Numbered from the stretch's first letter, positions 45,502-60,100 are shown. The stretch is DNA of 64,000 bases from Citrus sinensis (GCF_022201045.2 NC_068557.1:3038001-3102000), one strand, 5' to 3'. Numbers and translations are program-made. Notes: generated by a model from the sequence alone, not told the origin.

Positions 45502-48500
45502 TCAAAAATCAACAAATCCCTTCTCCTTCAGAGATTCAATTGTTTCTTTGAGGCTGACCTCCACTGGGATGAACTCGATACCCAGGTTTTTCACTTTTTC
45601 CTTCAAAACCTGATATGTCGGAACATGTGGCTTGTCGTCCGCACACCTACAAAGTTTTTGTCAGATGATTAACTTGTTTTGTCAATTGGGTAGGGGGAGA
45701 AAAGCACTTACATTTTAAATGAAATAACATTGATCTGACAATAAGGCGCAAATTGCAGCAAACAAATGAACACGATGAAAATGAAGAAAAAATATGACAC
45801 AATATGAGTTTCCTCCATGATTAAATATGTTGAATTAAAGTGTTATACAAAGCAAGTATCATGGGATGCATGCACAAATGCTCTAAAGAACCTACTAGTG
45901 CCAGCAATGTTTTGTCCTTTACGGCTTTAACATTTAGGCAAATATGATAACTTACTTTTCTGGAAGCTGGAAAGCAGGGTAAAGCTCGCGTATAATGTTC
46001 ACAATTTCTGAATAGTGTGAAACTCTTTCAACTAAACAATATCTTCCATTGGCTGATGGAACTTCAAATGCTTGAATATGTGCATTGGCAACATCTTTAA
46101 CGTTAACCCATCCAAAAGTTACATTTGGGTAAGTTTGTGCTCCTGCATTAATGGGCAAAAGGAGAGAATACAAGGACATACTATTAGCAAACTTGAACAG
46201 TAACATGGATTGTATGGTATTCAAGTATCTGCATCCATAGGCCTCATACCAAATTCCCTCGTATTAGTTATTATTGACATGCGATAAAAGGAACTCAAAA
46301 AACACTAAAAGCCTTGCTAGAAGTTTCACCCAAACAAGAAGATCTATATAAGCAATTAAATAAAATAAGTCAATGCTAAGCCAAAACAAAGCTAGTTAAT
46401 TTCCTTGAATACTAAACAGTTAGAACATGATGCAAATCCATTAGACGACAATTTTGTACAAATTTAAATATCCCTTAGCAAGATTTAGTTTTGCAGTATT
46501 TTACAAAACATCCCCATTCAAAAAAACCAGCAAGGAGGCAAATACCGCTGATCAACACTAATTAACACAACAGCGACATCAGAACCAGCATCCCTTCATT
46601 AAAATACTCAGCCTTCTGAAAGTTCATCAAATGTTGTTTCACTATTGACATGTTGCACTTCCTACTTCTACGAGCCAGCCAACTGGAAAATTTCCAGACT
46701 TTGTAGCTGGTCAACTACATGAACTAATTCAATTGCACAATATGTTGACTTCAATGACAAACATAAAAGGTAAATAATGTTTTTTTTTTTGGGGGGGGGG
46801 GGGGGGCGCAGCATTGCAGGCAGTAAACATATACCTTTAATTAAGCTTAGAACTGCAGCAGCACTTGTGTTAAGTGTTGGCTGTAAGAGAGGACCAATAA
46901 CCATTGCCGGGTTAATGGTAACCAAGTCAATACTCTTCTCCTTTGCAAATTTCCAAGCTGCATCCTCAGCCAATGTCTTTGAAAGTGGATACCAGAGCTA
47001 AAAACCCCAAAAAAAACAAAGAACTTGAGAATAATATATAATTGCTACGTGGATAAGAGCACAATCATTTCCTTTTTTATAAATAGACTCACAAGCCAAT
47101 GGATTCTTGCAAATTTATTTAGTAGCCGGGCATAAGTGAAATTGGCTGGTCTATACAACCTTGAAATTAAAAGCCTAATATAGGTTATGCCAAATCTGAA
47201 GTAAACTAACATGTTTAAAACACTAAAACTGTATCAAAATTAGCACAAAACTATTTCTTGCAAAGAATCAAGCAGATTTAAGTCACTAGAAAAAAAAACA
47301 AAATGAGGTTGAGGTAAATAAATTTCCCTAGACGCATCGAGGAAAAGACCTAAACACCAAAATTCCAAATTAGGAGTGGAAATATATATATATATATCCA
47401 TGCCCTCTATCACTGCATGACCCGAGGTTTTAGACATGTATGTATTACACTTAGAAAATAAAAATAAAATAGTGATAGTCAAAAAACTTTTCCATGTCGT
47501 GTTAAAGGAGTTCGCAAACAACCAAGGAATCCTCTAAATTCCAAAAAATAAATAAATATCTAAACATGTTATCCCTCTTACCGGACAACCATAATGGTTA
47601 CTATGAATAAAAAGAGAAGAGAAGGCTGAGCTACCTACTACTCATTCATGAACCTACCTACTACTCATTCATGAACAATCTTGCAATTAACCTAAAGCAA
47701 TGATGTAACCAATCTCCTATGAGTAATATTTGTTTATATCTGTCTTTTAATCTTCATTGCACTATAACAGAATGAAACATCATAAGAAACACTACCAATT
47801 AGGCGAGGAGAAACAACATCATGCATACAGACCTCTGATTGCTTGCAAACCTCCGGATCCGAGAACCAAGTCTCATCAACTACCACATCAGGGGTTCGAG
47901 GTTTTCCAGTGTTTAAAACTGCAGCCATTGAAGATGTTAAAACCACTCGTTTGATAGAAGGGAACTTCGCACATGAGTTAAGAACATTAAGAGTTCCTTT
48001 CACAGCAGGATCAAGTAACTCCACCTGAAATGAGAAAAACTGTTAAGTAGTGGAGACAACAACGGGCAAATTTTTTTGCCAATATGTTTTGTATACATGA
48101 AGCATCACAAAATTTGCAGCACAATGTTCCAGAACATTAGAAGACAATTGACACTGTAGTTTTAAAATACTATTCATTCTCTTGTCATAATTACTGTCAA
48201 ATGAACAAGCAGTAATAGCAAAAGTAATTCTTATGAAAGAAAATATAAAGCAAAAGAGTATAGTTGAACTTTAACTTCCTTGCAAAAATTGCAAAGCTAA
48301 ATTAACCTCCTCAGTACGTCCAGATTATAATTTCAGAGAAAAATCATCTGCCAATTACATTTATTGGTTTTTTAAGAGCCAAAAGGTTCCCTCTAGGCCT
48401 CTATTACTTTTTTATTTTGTGTAATTAGGAGCTGCTGCATCCTAAAAGGCTTCACAATCCTAGTGAGGTGTAAGGTTTTGAATGTTTTGTTTTCATCGGG

Positions 48501-51500
48501 ACTACTTCTCATCCTAGTTTAATTGTTTTTGTAGATTTGTAGTCACAGCAATCCTAGTACATCTCTTTTATAGTTTAATGTAATATTTTGTTTCTTAGCA
48601 AAATGAGCCAAAATATCCCACTTTCTCGTCATAAGTTAACGGACATTTAATAATCAATTTTATCAAATAAGGTCCTTCATCAGAGTCCTCTCAACCCTTT
48701 TCCCCTTTTCAATATTGCTCTGTCAGCTGGCTCGAACCCTCCTACTCATCTTTCTTTTTCACTTCTTACATGGATATTTCAGGATCTATCTTGTTCATAT
48801 ATCCTATTGAATAAAAATGCACACCTATATAATTAAAATGACATAAAAAAATATTGTAATATAAACTGAAGTTCTGCATAAGAGCATCATCTTCAAACAA
48901 AAAAGTAAGCATACAGACAGCGTTTTGATTTGAAAAGGCTATATTATTTCAAGAATAGAGAAGGTTTTCTGCAAAGAAATTACAAAATATAAAGAAAATA
49001 ATTGGATGGCTAAATGTTGAAAGGTTTACTGTGAAGGTTTCTCATCCTCAATGTGGATGTGAAAGGAACGCTACATTGTTTATACCTCTGTGCCATAGCA
49101 ACACACATCACATCTAGACAGGGTTGAGGGTAATCTCTCATGATACATCCTATAATCACCGTAAGCTCTCATCACCATCTTCTTGAAGAAAACAAGAACT
49201 GACAATTCTTTCTATCCTAACAAAGTAAACATATAGAAGTGGCTGACAATTTAATGCTATGTTGATAAACATTAACATCTTCCAAATCTAATGACATTAC
49301 AGCCTTCTTCCATATCAAAACATCAGAACTATTCAAGGTATGTTCTAAGGCACTCTCATAGCATTAAGGAATTTAAAATCCACCTTTCAGAGCTCAGAAT
49401 CAGGAACAAGTCTGTTACTTGACTACATTTGTCCCCCGCATACCCAAGCACTTAGAGCTTCCTATGTGTTTGACTCAGACTAAAATTAATGTCATACAAG
49501 CATGATAATTAGGCGGAAAGAACCGGAAGAGAAAAAAAGGCAAGAGGGAATTAGATCGTGGAAAAAGTTTGTTTCAAAAGGATGAAATATTTCCTAATGT
49601 AAAAGCTACTTTCAAACTTTCCCAACCCCTTCTCCAATGTCTGAAAGAAATTTACATTAAGTTCAAGAGAAATTTACTGCAAAACTTGACATATCATTGT
49701 ACTTATCAATTTGTTTTATAGCAACACCAGTAACAAACAGATTTTAGTGATCGAGTTAATATATATAGAGTAACACCGATAACAAACAGATTTTAGTGAC
49801 AAAAATCATAGTGTCAAGAAGGTGAAAGAAGTTGGAATTCAGAAACCCTTATTAAAAAAAGAAGGAAAAAAAAAAAAAGACACACCCAAACTAATCCATT
49901 CCAAAACCTGCAGTTAGCTGAGCAAAAAGTCCTGATGGGTAACTACTACAACTTCTTCAAATAGCATGCTACATCAATTTTATCCAACAAACTAGCAAAG
50001 CAAGTTAGAGCACAGGATTGTATTTAGAGTTCAGTATAGATTGCAAATATTAATTAACCTGCGGATCCTTGGCATCATGGTAAAAGGGAGATGCAGTATG
50101 GCAAACACCATCGCACCCATCAACAATTGAATCAAAGGATCCTTCTTCCAAAAGATTTGCCTTAAACAACTGAAGTCTTTCCGAAGCTCCATCAAGTGCA
50201 AGTAAGTGTCTTGTCTTTTTTGGATCATCTGAACAAAAATATAACCAGAATAAAATTATCAATCTATACCAGAAACTGGTGCCTATGAAGATAAAATTAT
50301 TCTATGAAAAAGTTTGAATAATTTCCAGGTCTCATATTCCCTGAAAAGAAGAATGCAAAAGTAAACCCAATCATTGCTTCTTATCAAAAAGGGATGAAAG
50401 AAGGGAAAAATGAAAACAAAAGTCATCCAGTTTTAATAAACTATACATTCAGAAACTAGCAACTTCAGAGCAATAATATTTCTCTGAAGTACAGCATACT
50501 GAAATTATTAGAAGCAAAAAATTTAAAGTGCACCAGCAAGTTGATGCCCTCCCAATGAAGGTTGGGAACTTGCAGGAAAACTGACCCTCAAATCTGTTGG
50601 ACCCTCACTGATTCTTGAAATCAACAGCAAAACAAACCTTAATGTGATAGTAACGTTTATAACATTTGTAAACCTTCAAGGATCAAAGATAATCTATGTG
50701 TCCACTGGATACAACACCAGTAATGACTAACAGAGGTGGGTAGAGGAAGAAAAGAAACATGTTTATCAGAAAACATAAAGAACTCATAATGACTATCCAA
50801 TTTTGCCTCAACCAACCATGAATTTATCAATTTCTGATAGCTCACAGGCCACACAGTAAAGCATGACTACAACCAGACATACCATATTTGATACAGCATT
50901 CCAGAGCAGGGGAAAAAATTTAGATATGAAGTAATGGATACAATTAAGTTTTTTGGGTAATTTTTAAAAATCTCCCCTGAGGTTTGGACTTGTTGCAAGT
51001 AGATGGCGAGAATTTGTTTATTTGTAAAAAACCCCCTACCGTCAGTTAACTTTAACATTGACCGTTAGTTGACTGTGCAAAGACAATATTACCCTTAACA
51101 ACAGTTTGTAGATGGAAATAACTAAAAAAAAATTAAAATTATTGGCGCGAAAAGCACAAACCCTATTTTTTGACAATTTTATCCTTGTCAATTCTAAAGA
51201 TTTACACTATCATAGGTAAAGATTATAACTATTTCATTTTCAAGTTTTTAATTTTATCTTTTTTGTAGGAACTTTAAGAAAATATCAATAATTTAAAGAG
51301 AATTTTTAAAATTTTTAATTTTATTTTTTTTGTAGGAACTTTAAGAAAATATCAATAATTTAAAGAGGGTAAAATAACCAACAATTTTAATTTTTTTTTT
51401 AGTTATTTTCGTTTACAAACTGTTGTTAAGGGTAATATTGTCTTTGCATAGTCAACTAACGGTCAATGTTAAAGTTAACTAACGGTAGGGGGTTTTTTAC

Positions 51501-52445
51501 AAATAAATAAATTCTCGCCATCTACTTGCAACAAGCCTAAACCTCAGGGGAGGTTTTTAAAAATTATCCTAAGTTTTTTTCCCCTCGATTTTTCAATCAC
51601 ACTTACACAGCATGAATATTTACTAAAGAAACTTGTGCCGATCAGTGTAAGTGCTGTTAGCTGTAAGGTAGACTACGCTCAAAGATGGACACACTAACGT
51701 GTACAGGAAATAGAAATCTATAATGCTAATTTTATTAAGAAAGTGTTCGACAATTAAGCTTTGACTCAAAACAAACTGGAAATATATGATCTATCTCTAC
51801 TCCGACTTGTCTCTCTCAAAATTAAATCTTTGCAATCTTCACAGTGAACAGAGCCTCCCACATGCATTTCTATGTTGATTCTAGGATATTAAACGAGTAA
51901 CCATGATTCACTGACATACAGAGGTACCAACATATACAAGTATTGCGAAATATTTCCGCTAAATTTTTTTCATGTGTACAACTCAACCAATCATGAACAA
52001 GAGAAAGAACAAAAAGTTAAAAATTAAAGTCTCTAAGATTAAATTGGATATATCATGTAAGACCCCAATCAATCAATAAATTCATAATTCAGATAAAAAA
52101 TAATGACAATAATTATAATAATAAGACAAAATCTTGATATGGGCATGCTCTAATTTTGCATGCATGAACACACATCACATTAATCCAAACAAATCACACA
52201 CCGTAATACACAAAACCATCAAAAAATGAAATCCCAGAAATATTTTTTTATCATACACATTTACACATAAAAGATAAAAAAATGAATCAGTAAAAAAAAG
52301 AAGTAAAAAACTGACTGGGATCACGAACAGAGGCCTTGACAGTGTAGCCACGAGAAAGAAGAAGCTTGACAAGCCATGAAGCTATGTAACCCGATGCTCC
52401 GGTCACGCATACGACCTTCCCCGCTGCTGCTGCTACACTGCTCAT
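45502..52445 (-). CDS. CCR-like/phenylacetaldehyde reductase-like SDR, copy A
   Basis: NAD(P)H-dependent extended short-chain reductase of the cinnamoyl-CoA reductase/phenylacetaldehyde reductase group. The substrate cannot be fixed from sequence. Exons (minus): 52445-52316, 50228-50059, 48024-47833, 46997-46835, 46142-45956 and 45646-45502, with GT-AG introns, encoding 328 residues. The dinucleotide fold is [31 protein letters not shown] holds the catalytic Ser region. The active-site YxxxK is [10 protein letters not shown] (Tyr167, Lys171). The classical CCR signature KNWYCYGK is absent, which argues against true lignin CCR. Compared with copy B it has an extra Ala near the N-terminus, Pro instead of Val within YxxxK, and 'VLNTG' instead of 'VAYNG'. 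Exons look intact. A MULE-type insert sits in intron 1 and a solo LTR 150 bp upstream of the ATG, so expression may differ from copy B. Confidence 0.92.
46781..46806. repeat. T-run/G-run homopolymer in copy A intron 4
   Basis: About ten T followed by about sixteen G, in the intron after exon 4 of copy A. At the equivalent place copy B has only a short G run next to A residues. It may be a sequencing-prone or expanded site. Confidence 0.85.
50945..51579. mobile_element. Mutator-type MITE in intron 1 of copy A
   Basis: The insert 50955-51569 is flanked by TAAGTTTTTT on both sides (50945-50954 and 51570-51579). Its inverted termini begin GGGTAATTTTTAAAAATC and GGATAATTTTTAAAAACC and remain complementary for about 180 bp (e.g. 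CAAAGACAATATTACCCTTA). No coding capacity. Copy B keeps an uninterrupted version of the site (near 59815), so the insertion followed the gene duplication. Confidence 0.9.
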
Positions 52446-52590
52446 TGTCAACTACTGATTCTCGCAATCGTTAACGTCTTGGAGTTTGCTTCTTCTTTAT
52501 TTATACGCGTAAGAGTATTTTCACTTTACGTAAGTGTGGATTGATATGTCATTTTACATCCAGGGATGGCTGCAGCGGGGAGAGGAGGGA

Positions 52591-53113
52591 CCGATTGTTG
52601 AAAAGTCATGCACGTGACATTGAAATTCAAAAATGAATGCAAAATTTCAAATGGCTACCAAACATTTGAAGAAAAAATGGAAAGTTGGTAAATTTGTCAA
52701 ATTTGCCAAATGGACACCATTGACTATTGGCTTAGCTTAGCTTAGGTAGAATAGTAAAAGGGTTGGTGCAATAGTGCCATTATTTTCCCTATAAATAGAT
52801 GACACTTCTTCCATGCTAAATCATTCCAAAATTGTTAAGCTTATAAGTTTCTAAGCTTTTGAGAGAAATGAGAGAAGTGTGTCTGGGGAATTTATTTTTC
52901 TTGCAGAGTGTGAGAGTACTGGGTATATTTGGGTTTCTGGGAAGTGAGATTCGTTACTCAAATATTGTATTCTATTAATTGTTAAATAAACAATTATTCT
53001 TTCTTGCCTCCGTGGATGTATGTTTAATTACCGAACCACGTAAATTCTGGTGTCTTTTATTTTTCTGTAATTATTTGGTGCGCTTGATTCCGCATTCCGC
53101 GCACAACACCAAT
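52591..53113 (+). mobile_element. Solo copia-type LTR
   Basis: The LTR spans 52596-53108 (513 bp), beginning TGTTGAAAAG and ending CGCACAACA. It is flanked by CCGAT and CCAAT (4 of 5 bp). It has a TATA box (CCCTATAAATAG, about 52788) and the plant copia LTR block with CCGTGGATGTATG and ACCGAACCACGTAAATTC. No primer-binding site or internal region follows, so it is a solo LTR left by recombination. It lies in the immediate upstream region of copy A, in antisense orientation to it. Confidence 0.85.
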
Positions 53114-54129
53114 ATCTCGTGTTCATCTCGATATCCTGTATATATCTCCGTCTCTCCTATATTTCCGTCAAAATTATTTTTGAATTTAATTTAATTATAT
53201 TAAAATAAAAAATTTAAATAAACTTTAATAATATATCTTACATTACATTAATCTATTATAAAAATCGCACTATAAAATATAAATTATCAGTATAATTATC
53301 TTCATCAATCTTTATGATTTTATAATAAAAAAATTATTTTTATGTGAGTAATGAAATGAGAATGAAACATGCTGCTGAGCTACAATGAAATAAGAACAAA
53401 GGGGGTGTTGATTGCGATGTGAATAATTTAAAAAAAAAATGAGTAAGATTGTGAGAGAGTGAATTAAGATTTGATTTATTGATTGTGGGCTTGTAAACTT
53501 TAGACTATTGTTAAGTTTAAATTACATCAAAACTTTTATATTAACTAATATTTATGTTATTTGTATAAATATTGTGATATTTGTTATTTTTACTAATATT
53601 AAATATTTTATAATTTAAATTTTATTATTTATTCACTAATAATTTTAAAAAAAATCAAAATAGAGAAATAAAGAAAATTTTGTTATTTATTCACTGATAA
53701 TTTTAGAAAAAATTAAAAGAAAAAAATGGGGAGAAAATTGGAATTCTACCTCATCTCTTTTTCTTTTCCCATATAAAAAATTCGGTGAAAAATCAATTGG
53801 GTAAAACTCAATAAGATGAGTTGTTTCCATTCTTTTGTGTAAGGAGAGTTGGGGTCCTAGAGATTTCAAAATAATAATATCTTTTTATAAGTTGAAGGTG
53901 TAAAAATAAATATTTAATATTTTAGTTATTTTTAAATTTTAACAAATATTTCTATAATAAATCAAATTAAAAGTGGGACCATTTGTAACTTTTGAAAAAT
54001 CAAACAGGGGCTTTATTCAGCCCCTCCGAGCTCTAATGCGGCGCCGCCACAGAATTCCACACGATCGTCGATGCTTTTATTTTTGGTACATTTGAACGTA
54101 CAATGTCAGAAATGCGTGGCATGAAGCAT
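53114..54129. other. Spacer between the two reductase copies
   Basis: AT-rich. At 53510-53870 it resembles the AT-rich part of the repeat at 120-430 (shared TTGTTATTTTTACTAATATT-type strings), an old non-autonomous DNA element. Around 54069-54120 it has the flanks corresponding to the inverted exon relic at 45119, but with unrelated DNA where the exon would be. Confidence 0.55.
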
Positions 54130-57100
54130 CTCAGTGAAGTACAAAATCAAACCATTTCCTTTCTCTTTTATTGTTTTTATTTATTGAATTATTTTATTTT
54201 GGTTAAAAAGGCGAAAAATTGAGAATAAACTTGTCCCTTCTACGTAAAAGATATGTATGCATAATGGAATTTAATTGAAGCGAGAAAGTAGCATCATATT
54301 CTGAATCAATAAAATAGCGGTAGTAACAAATTGAACGTTTGATCACACCAAAAGCCATGAGTCAGAACCGTTTATTTATGATAACGTATGAGGCTGTGAA
54401 AGAGCTACTCACGACTCAAAAATCAACAAACCCCTTCTCCTTTAGAGATTCAATGGTTTCCTTGAGGCTGACCTCTAATGGGATGAACTCAATACCCAAG
54501 TTTTTCGCTTTTTCCTTCGAAACCTGATATGTAGGAACATATGGCTTGTCGTCCGCACACCTACAAAGTTTTTGTCAGATGATTAACTTGTTTTGTCAAT
54601 TGGGTAGGGGGGGAAAGCACTATCATTTTAAATGAAATAACATTGATCTGGAAATAAGGTGCAAGTTGCAGCATGATGAATGCACAAATGAGTAAATATG
54701 TTAAACTAAAGCCACCTTGAAAGTAAATAATATCATGGGATGCATGCACAAATGCTCTAAAGAACCTACTAGTGCCAGTAATCTTTTGTCCTTTAGAACT
54801 TACTTTTCTGGAAGCTCAAAAGTAGGGTAAAGCTCGTGTACAGTGTTCACGAGTTTTGAATAGTGTAAAACTCTTTCAACTAAACAATATCGTCCACTGG
54901 CAGATGGAACTTCAAATGCTTGAATATGTGCATTAGCAACATCTTTAACGTTAACCCATCCTAAAGTCGCATTTGGGTAAGTTTGTGCTCCTGCATTAAG
55001 GGGACAAAAGGAGAGAATAGAAACAGACACTATCAGCAAAGTTGAAGAATGACGTCCGCTGTATGGTATTCATGTATTTGTATCATTAGGCTTCACACCA
55101 CATTCCCTGGTATTAGTTATTATTGCCATGCAATAAAAGGAACTCAAAAAATACTAAAGGCCTTGCTAGAAGTTTCATCTGGACAAAAACATCTAGATAT
55201 GCAATTAAATAAAGTCAATACTAAGCCGAAACAAAAACTATTTAATTTCCTTGAAAAAATTAACTGTTAGAACTTGATGCAAATCCATTAGAAGACAATT
55301 TTGAAAACATATAAATGTTCCTTAGCAAGATTTAGTTTTGCATTACTGTACAAAACACCCCCATTCCAAAAAACCAGCAACAAGGTAAATACCGGTGATC
55401 AACAGTAAGTAACACAAGAACCACCTCAGAACCAGTGTCATTAAGATAGTCAGCCTTCTGAAAGTTCATCAAATGTTCTTTCACTATTGACTTGTTGCAC
55501 TTCCTAGTTCTACGACCAGCCAACTGGAAATTTCAGCAGACTATTGTAGCTCGTTAACGACATGAACTAATTCAATTGCACAATATATTGACTTCAATGA
55601 CAAACATAAAAGGCAAAGAATTAAGGGGGGAAAAAAAAGGTCAGCATTGCAGGCAGTAAACATATACCTTTAATTAAGCTTAGAACAGCAGCAGCACTTG
55701 TATTAAGTGTTGGCTGTAAGAGAGGACCGATAACCATTGCTGGGTTAATGGTGACCATGTCAATACTCTTCTCCTTTGCAAATTTCCAAGCCGCATCCTC
55801 AGCCAATGTCTTTGAAAGCACATACCAAAGCTGAAAACCCCAAAAAAACAAAGAACTCGAGAATAATATATAATTGCCACATGGATAAGTGCACAATCAT
55901 GTCCTTATTTATAAATAGATTTACAAGCCAATGGATTCTTGAAAACTTGTTTAATAGCTGGGCATAACAGAAATTGGCCATTCTATACAACCTTGAAATT
56001 AAAAGCAGAATATAGGTTATGCAAAATCTGAAATAAACTAATATGTCTAAAGACTAAAACTGCATAAAAATTAGCAAAAAGTATTTTTTTGCAAAAAATG
56101 ATTCAGGTCACCAGTAAAAAATACAAGATGAGGTTCAGGTAAATAAATATCCCTAGAAACATTGAGGAAAAGACCTAACCACCAAAATTCCAAATTAGAA
56201 GTGAAAAAAAGGTTACATCCATAATGCCTTCTAGAATCACTGCATAATCCGAGGTTTTAGACATGTACATAGTACACTTAAAAAATAAAAATAAAATAGT
56301 GATAGTCAAAAAACATTTCCATGCTGTGTTACAGGAGTTTGCAAACAATCAAGGATCCTCTAAATTCCAAAAAATAAATAAATGTCTCAGCATGTTATCC
56401 CTCTTACCGGACAACCATAATGGTTACTACGAGTGAAAAGAGAAGAAAAGGCTGAGCTTAGCTTCTCTGAAACTACCTACTGCTCATTTGTGGACAATCT
56501 TGCCATTAAGCTAAAGCATTGATGTTACTAATCTCCTATGAGTAATACTTGTTTGTATCTGTCTTTTAATCTCCATTGCAATTAACAAAATGAAACATCA
56601 TGTGAATCACTACCAATTAAGCAAGGAGAAACAACATCATGCATACAGACCTTTGATTGCTTGCAAACCTCTGGATCCGAGAACCAAGTCTCATCAACTA
56701 CCACATCAGGGGTTCGAGGTTTTCCGTTGTATGCAACTGCAGCCATTGAAGATGTTAAAACCACTCGTTTGATAGAAGGGAACTTTGCACATGAGTTAAG
56801 AACATTAACAGTTCCTTTCACTGCAGGATCAAGTAACTCCACCTGAAATGAGAAAAACTGTTAACTAGTGGAGAAAACAAAGGGCATATTCTTTGCCTAT
56901 ATGTTTTGTACGCATGGAGCATAACAAAATTTGCAGCACAGTGTTCCCAAATTTTAGAAGACAATTGATACTGTAGTTCTAAAATACTATTCATTCTCTT
57001 GTCGTAATTACTGCCAAATGAACAAGCAGTAATAGCAAAAGTAATTCTTATGGAAGAAAATACAAAGCAAAAGAGTATAGTTGAACTTTAATTTCCTTGA

Positions 57101-60100
57101 AAAAATAGCAAAGCTAAATTAATCTCCTGTATACGTTCAGATTATAGCTTCAGAGGAAAATCATGTGCCAATTACATTTATTGGTTTTTAAGAGCCAAAA
57201 GATTCCCTCTGGGCTTCTATTGCTTTTTTATTTTGCTTAATTGGGAGTTGCTTTATCCTTAAAGGGATTGCAATCCTAATGAGCTGCGTTGTTTCTGGGT
57301 TTCCACTACTTTTGCTCTATGTAGAGTTTTGAGTGTTTTCTCTTCATCGGGACTACTTGTCGTCCTTGTTTTTGTGGATTTGTAGTCCCAGCAATCCTAG
57401 TACATCTCTTTTACAGTTTAACATAATATTTGGTTTCTCAGCAAAATGAGCCAAAACATTCCCACTTTCTAGTCATAAGTTAAGGGACACTTAACAATCA
57501 ATTTTATCAGATAAGGTCCTTCGTCAGAGTAGTGTCTCAACCCTTTTAATTATTGCTCCGTCAGCTGGCTCCAACCCTCCTGCTCATCTTTCTTTTTTAC
57601 TTAATGGATATTTCAGGATCTATCTTTTTCATATATCCTATCAAATACAAATGCACACCTATGTAATTAAAATGACATACAAAATATTGTAATATAAACT
57701 GAAAGTTCTGCATAAGATCATCATTTTCAAACAAAGGAGCAGGCATACAGACGGCATTTTGATTTGAAAAGGCTATATCATTTCAAGAATAGAGAAGGTT
57801 TTTCTGTGAAGAAATTACAAAATATAAAGAAAATAATTGCATGGCTAGATATTGAAAGGCATACTGGTTACAGCTAGAATATCTGCTAACCCCCAAAAGA
57901 TTTCTCATCCTAAATGTGGATGTGAAAGGAATGCTACATTATTTATACCTCTGTGCCATAGCCATACACATCAAGACCAGATAGGATTGAGGGTAATCTC
58001 TCATGTTACGTCCTATTAATCACCATGAGCTGTCATCGCCATCTTCTTGAAGAAAATGAGAACTGACAAATCTTTCTATCCTAAGAAAGTAAACAGATAG
58101 AAGTGGCTGACAATCCAATGCTATGTTGATAAACATTAAAATCCTCCAATCTAATGACATTACAGCCTTCTTCCATAATCAAACATCAAAACATCATAAC
58201 TATTCAAGGTATGTTCTTAGGCACTCTCATGGCATTAAGGAATTTACAAATCCACCTTTAAGAGTTCAGAATCTGGAGCAAGTCTGTTACTTGACTACAT
58301 TTTTCCCCTTCATGCCTAAGCACTTAGATCTTTCTATTTGTTTGATTCACTCTAAAATCAATGTTATCCAAGCATGACAATTAGGTGGAAAGAACTGGAA
58401 GAGAAAAACGGGGAAGAGGGAGTTAGATCATGTAATAAAAGTTTGTCTCAAAGGATGAAATATTTCCTAATGTAAAAGCCACTTTCGAACTTTCCCAACT
58501 CCTTATCCCAATGTCTGAAAGAAATATACATTAGGTTCAAGAGAAATTTACTACAGAACTTGCATGTCATAGTAACTATCAACTTGTTTTATACAAACAC
58601 CTGATAACACACAGATTTTAGTTATTTAGTCAGGTGTAAAAATCAATTTCAGCATACATACATGTGGACACAACAAAAATCATGGTGTCAAGAAGGCGAA
58701 AGAAGTTGGAATTCAGACACCCTTGTTATGGAGGAGAAGGGAAAAAAAAAAAAAGGAAGACCCATCCGAACTAATCCATTCCAAAACCGGCAGTTAGCTG
58801 AGAAAAAAGTTTCTGATGGGTAACCACTACAACTTCTTCGAAAAGTCTGCTACATCAATTTTGTCCAACAAACTAGCAAAGCAAGTTAGAACACAGGATT
58901 GTATTTAGAGTTCTGTGTAGATTGAAAATATTAACCTGCGGATCCTTGACATCATGATAAAAAGGGGATGCAGTATGGAAAACACCATCGCACCCATCAA
59001 CAACTGAATCATAAGATCCTTCTTCCAAAAGGTTTGCCTTAAACAACTGAAGTCTTTCCGAAGCTCCATCAAGTGCAAGTAAGTGTCCCGTCTTTTTTGG
59101 ATCATCTGCAGAAAAATATAAACAGAATAAAATTAGCAATTTATTCCAGAAATAGCAAATTAGTGCCTACGAGATAAAATTATGCTATGAAAAAGTTTAA
59201 ATAATTTCCAGGTCTCATATTCCCTGAAAAGAAGAATGCAAAAGTAATCCCGATCATTGCTTATCAAAAAGGGACGAAAGAAGGGAAAAATAAAAACACA
59301 AGTCATCCAGTTTTGATAAACTATACATTCAGAAACTAGCAACTTCAGAGCGATAATATTTGTCTCTAAGTACAGCATAATGAAATAATTAGAAGCAAAA
59401 AATTTATATGTGCACTTGCAAGTTGACGCCCTCCCATTGAAGGTTAGGGACTTGCAAGAAAACTGATCCTCGAAACTGTTGGATCCTCAATGATCCTTGA
59501 AATCAACAGCACTAATCTGATGGTAACATTTATAACTTTTGTAAACCTTCAAAGATCAAAGATAATCCATGTGTTCACTGGAGACAGCACCACTAATGAC
59601 TAACAGAGCTGAATGGACAGAAAAAAGGAACATGTTTATCAGAAAGCGAACAGAAATCATAATGACTATTCAATTTTGCCTCAACTAACCATGAATTTAT
59701 CAATTTCTGGTAGTTCAGAGGCCACGGTAAAGCATGACTACAACCAGACATACCATATTGATACAGCATTCCAAAGCAGGGGAAAGAATTTAAATATGAA
59801 GTAATGGATATAATTAGGATTTTCTTTTCCTCAATGTTTCAATCTCGCTTACACAGCATGAAGATTTACTAAAGAAACTAGTGCTGAATGGTGTAAGTGC
59901 TTTTAGCTGTACAGGTCGACTATGTTTAAAGATCGACACACTAATGTATAATGCAAATTTATTAAGAAAGTGTTCGACAATTGAGCTTTGACTCAAAACA
60001 AACTGGAAATGTATGATCTATCTCTATTTTGACTTGTCTTTGTCAAAATTAAATCTTCGCAATCTTCAAAGATAATAGAGCCTCCCATATGCATTTCTAT

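Larger units (their letters stand above)
45234..52545. repeat. Segmental duplication unit A
   Basis: From the intron-like tail of the inverted relic to about 100 bp upstream of the copy-A ATG, the sequence matches 54130-60770 in the same orientation, including introns and untranslated flanks. Unit A is longer mainly because of the insert at 50955-51569. Confidence 0.88.
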
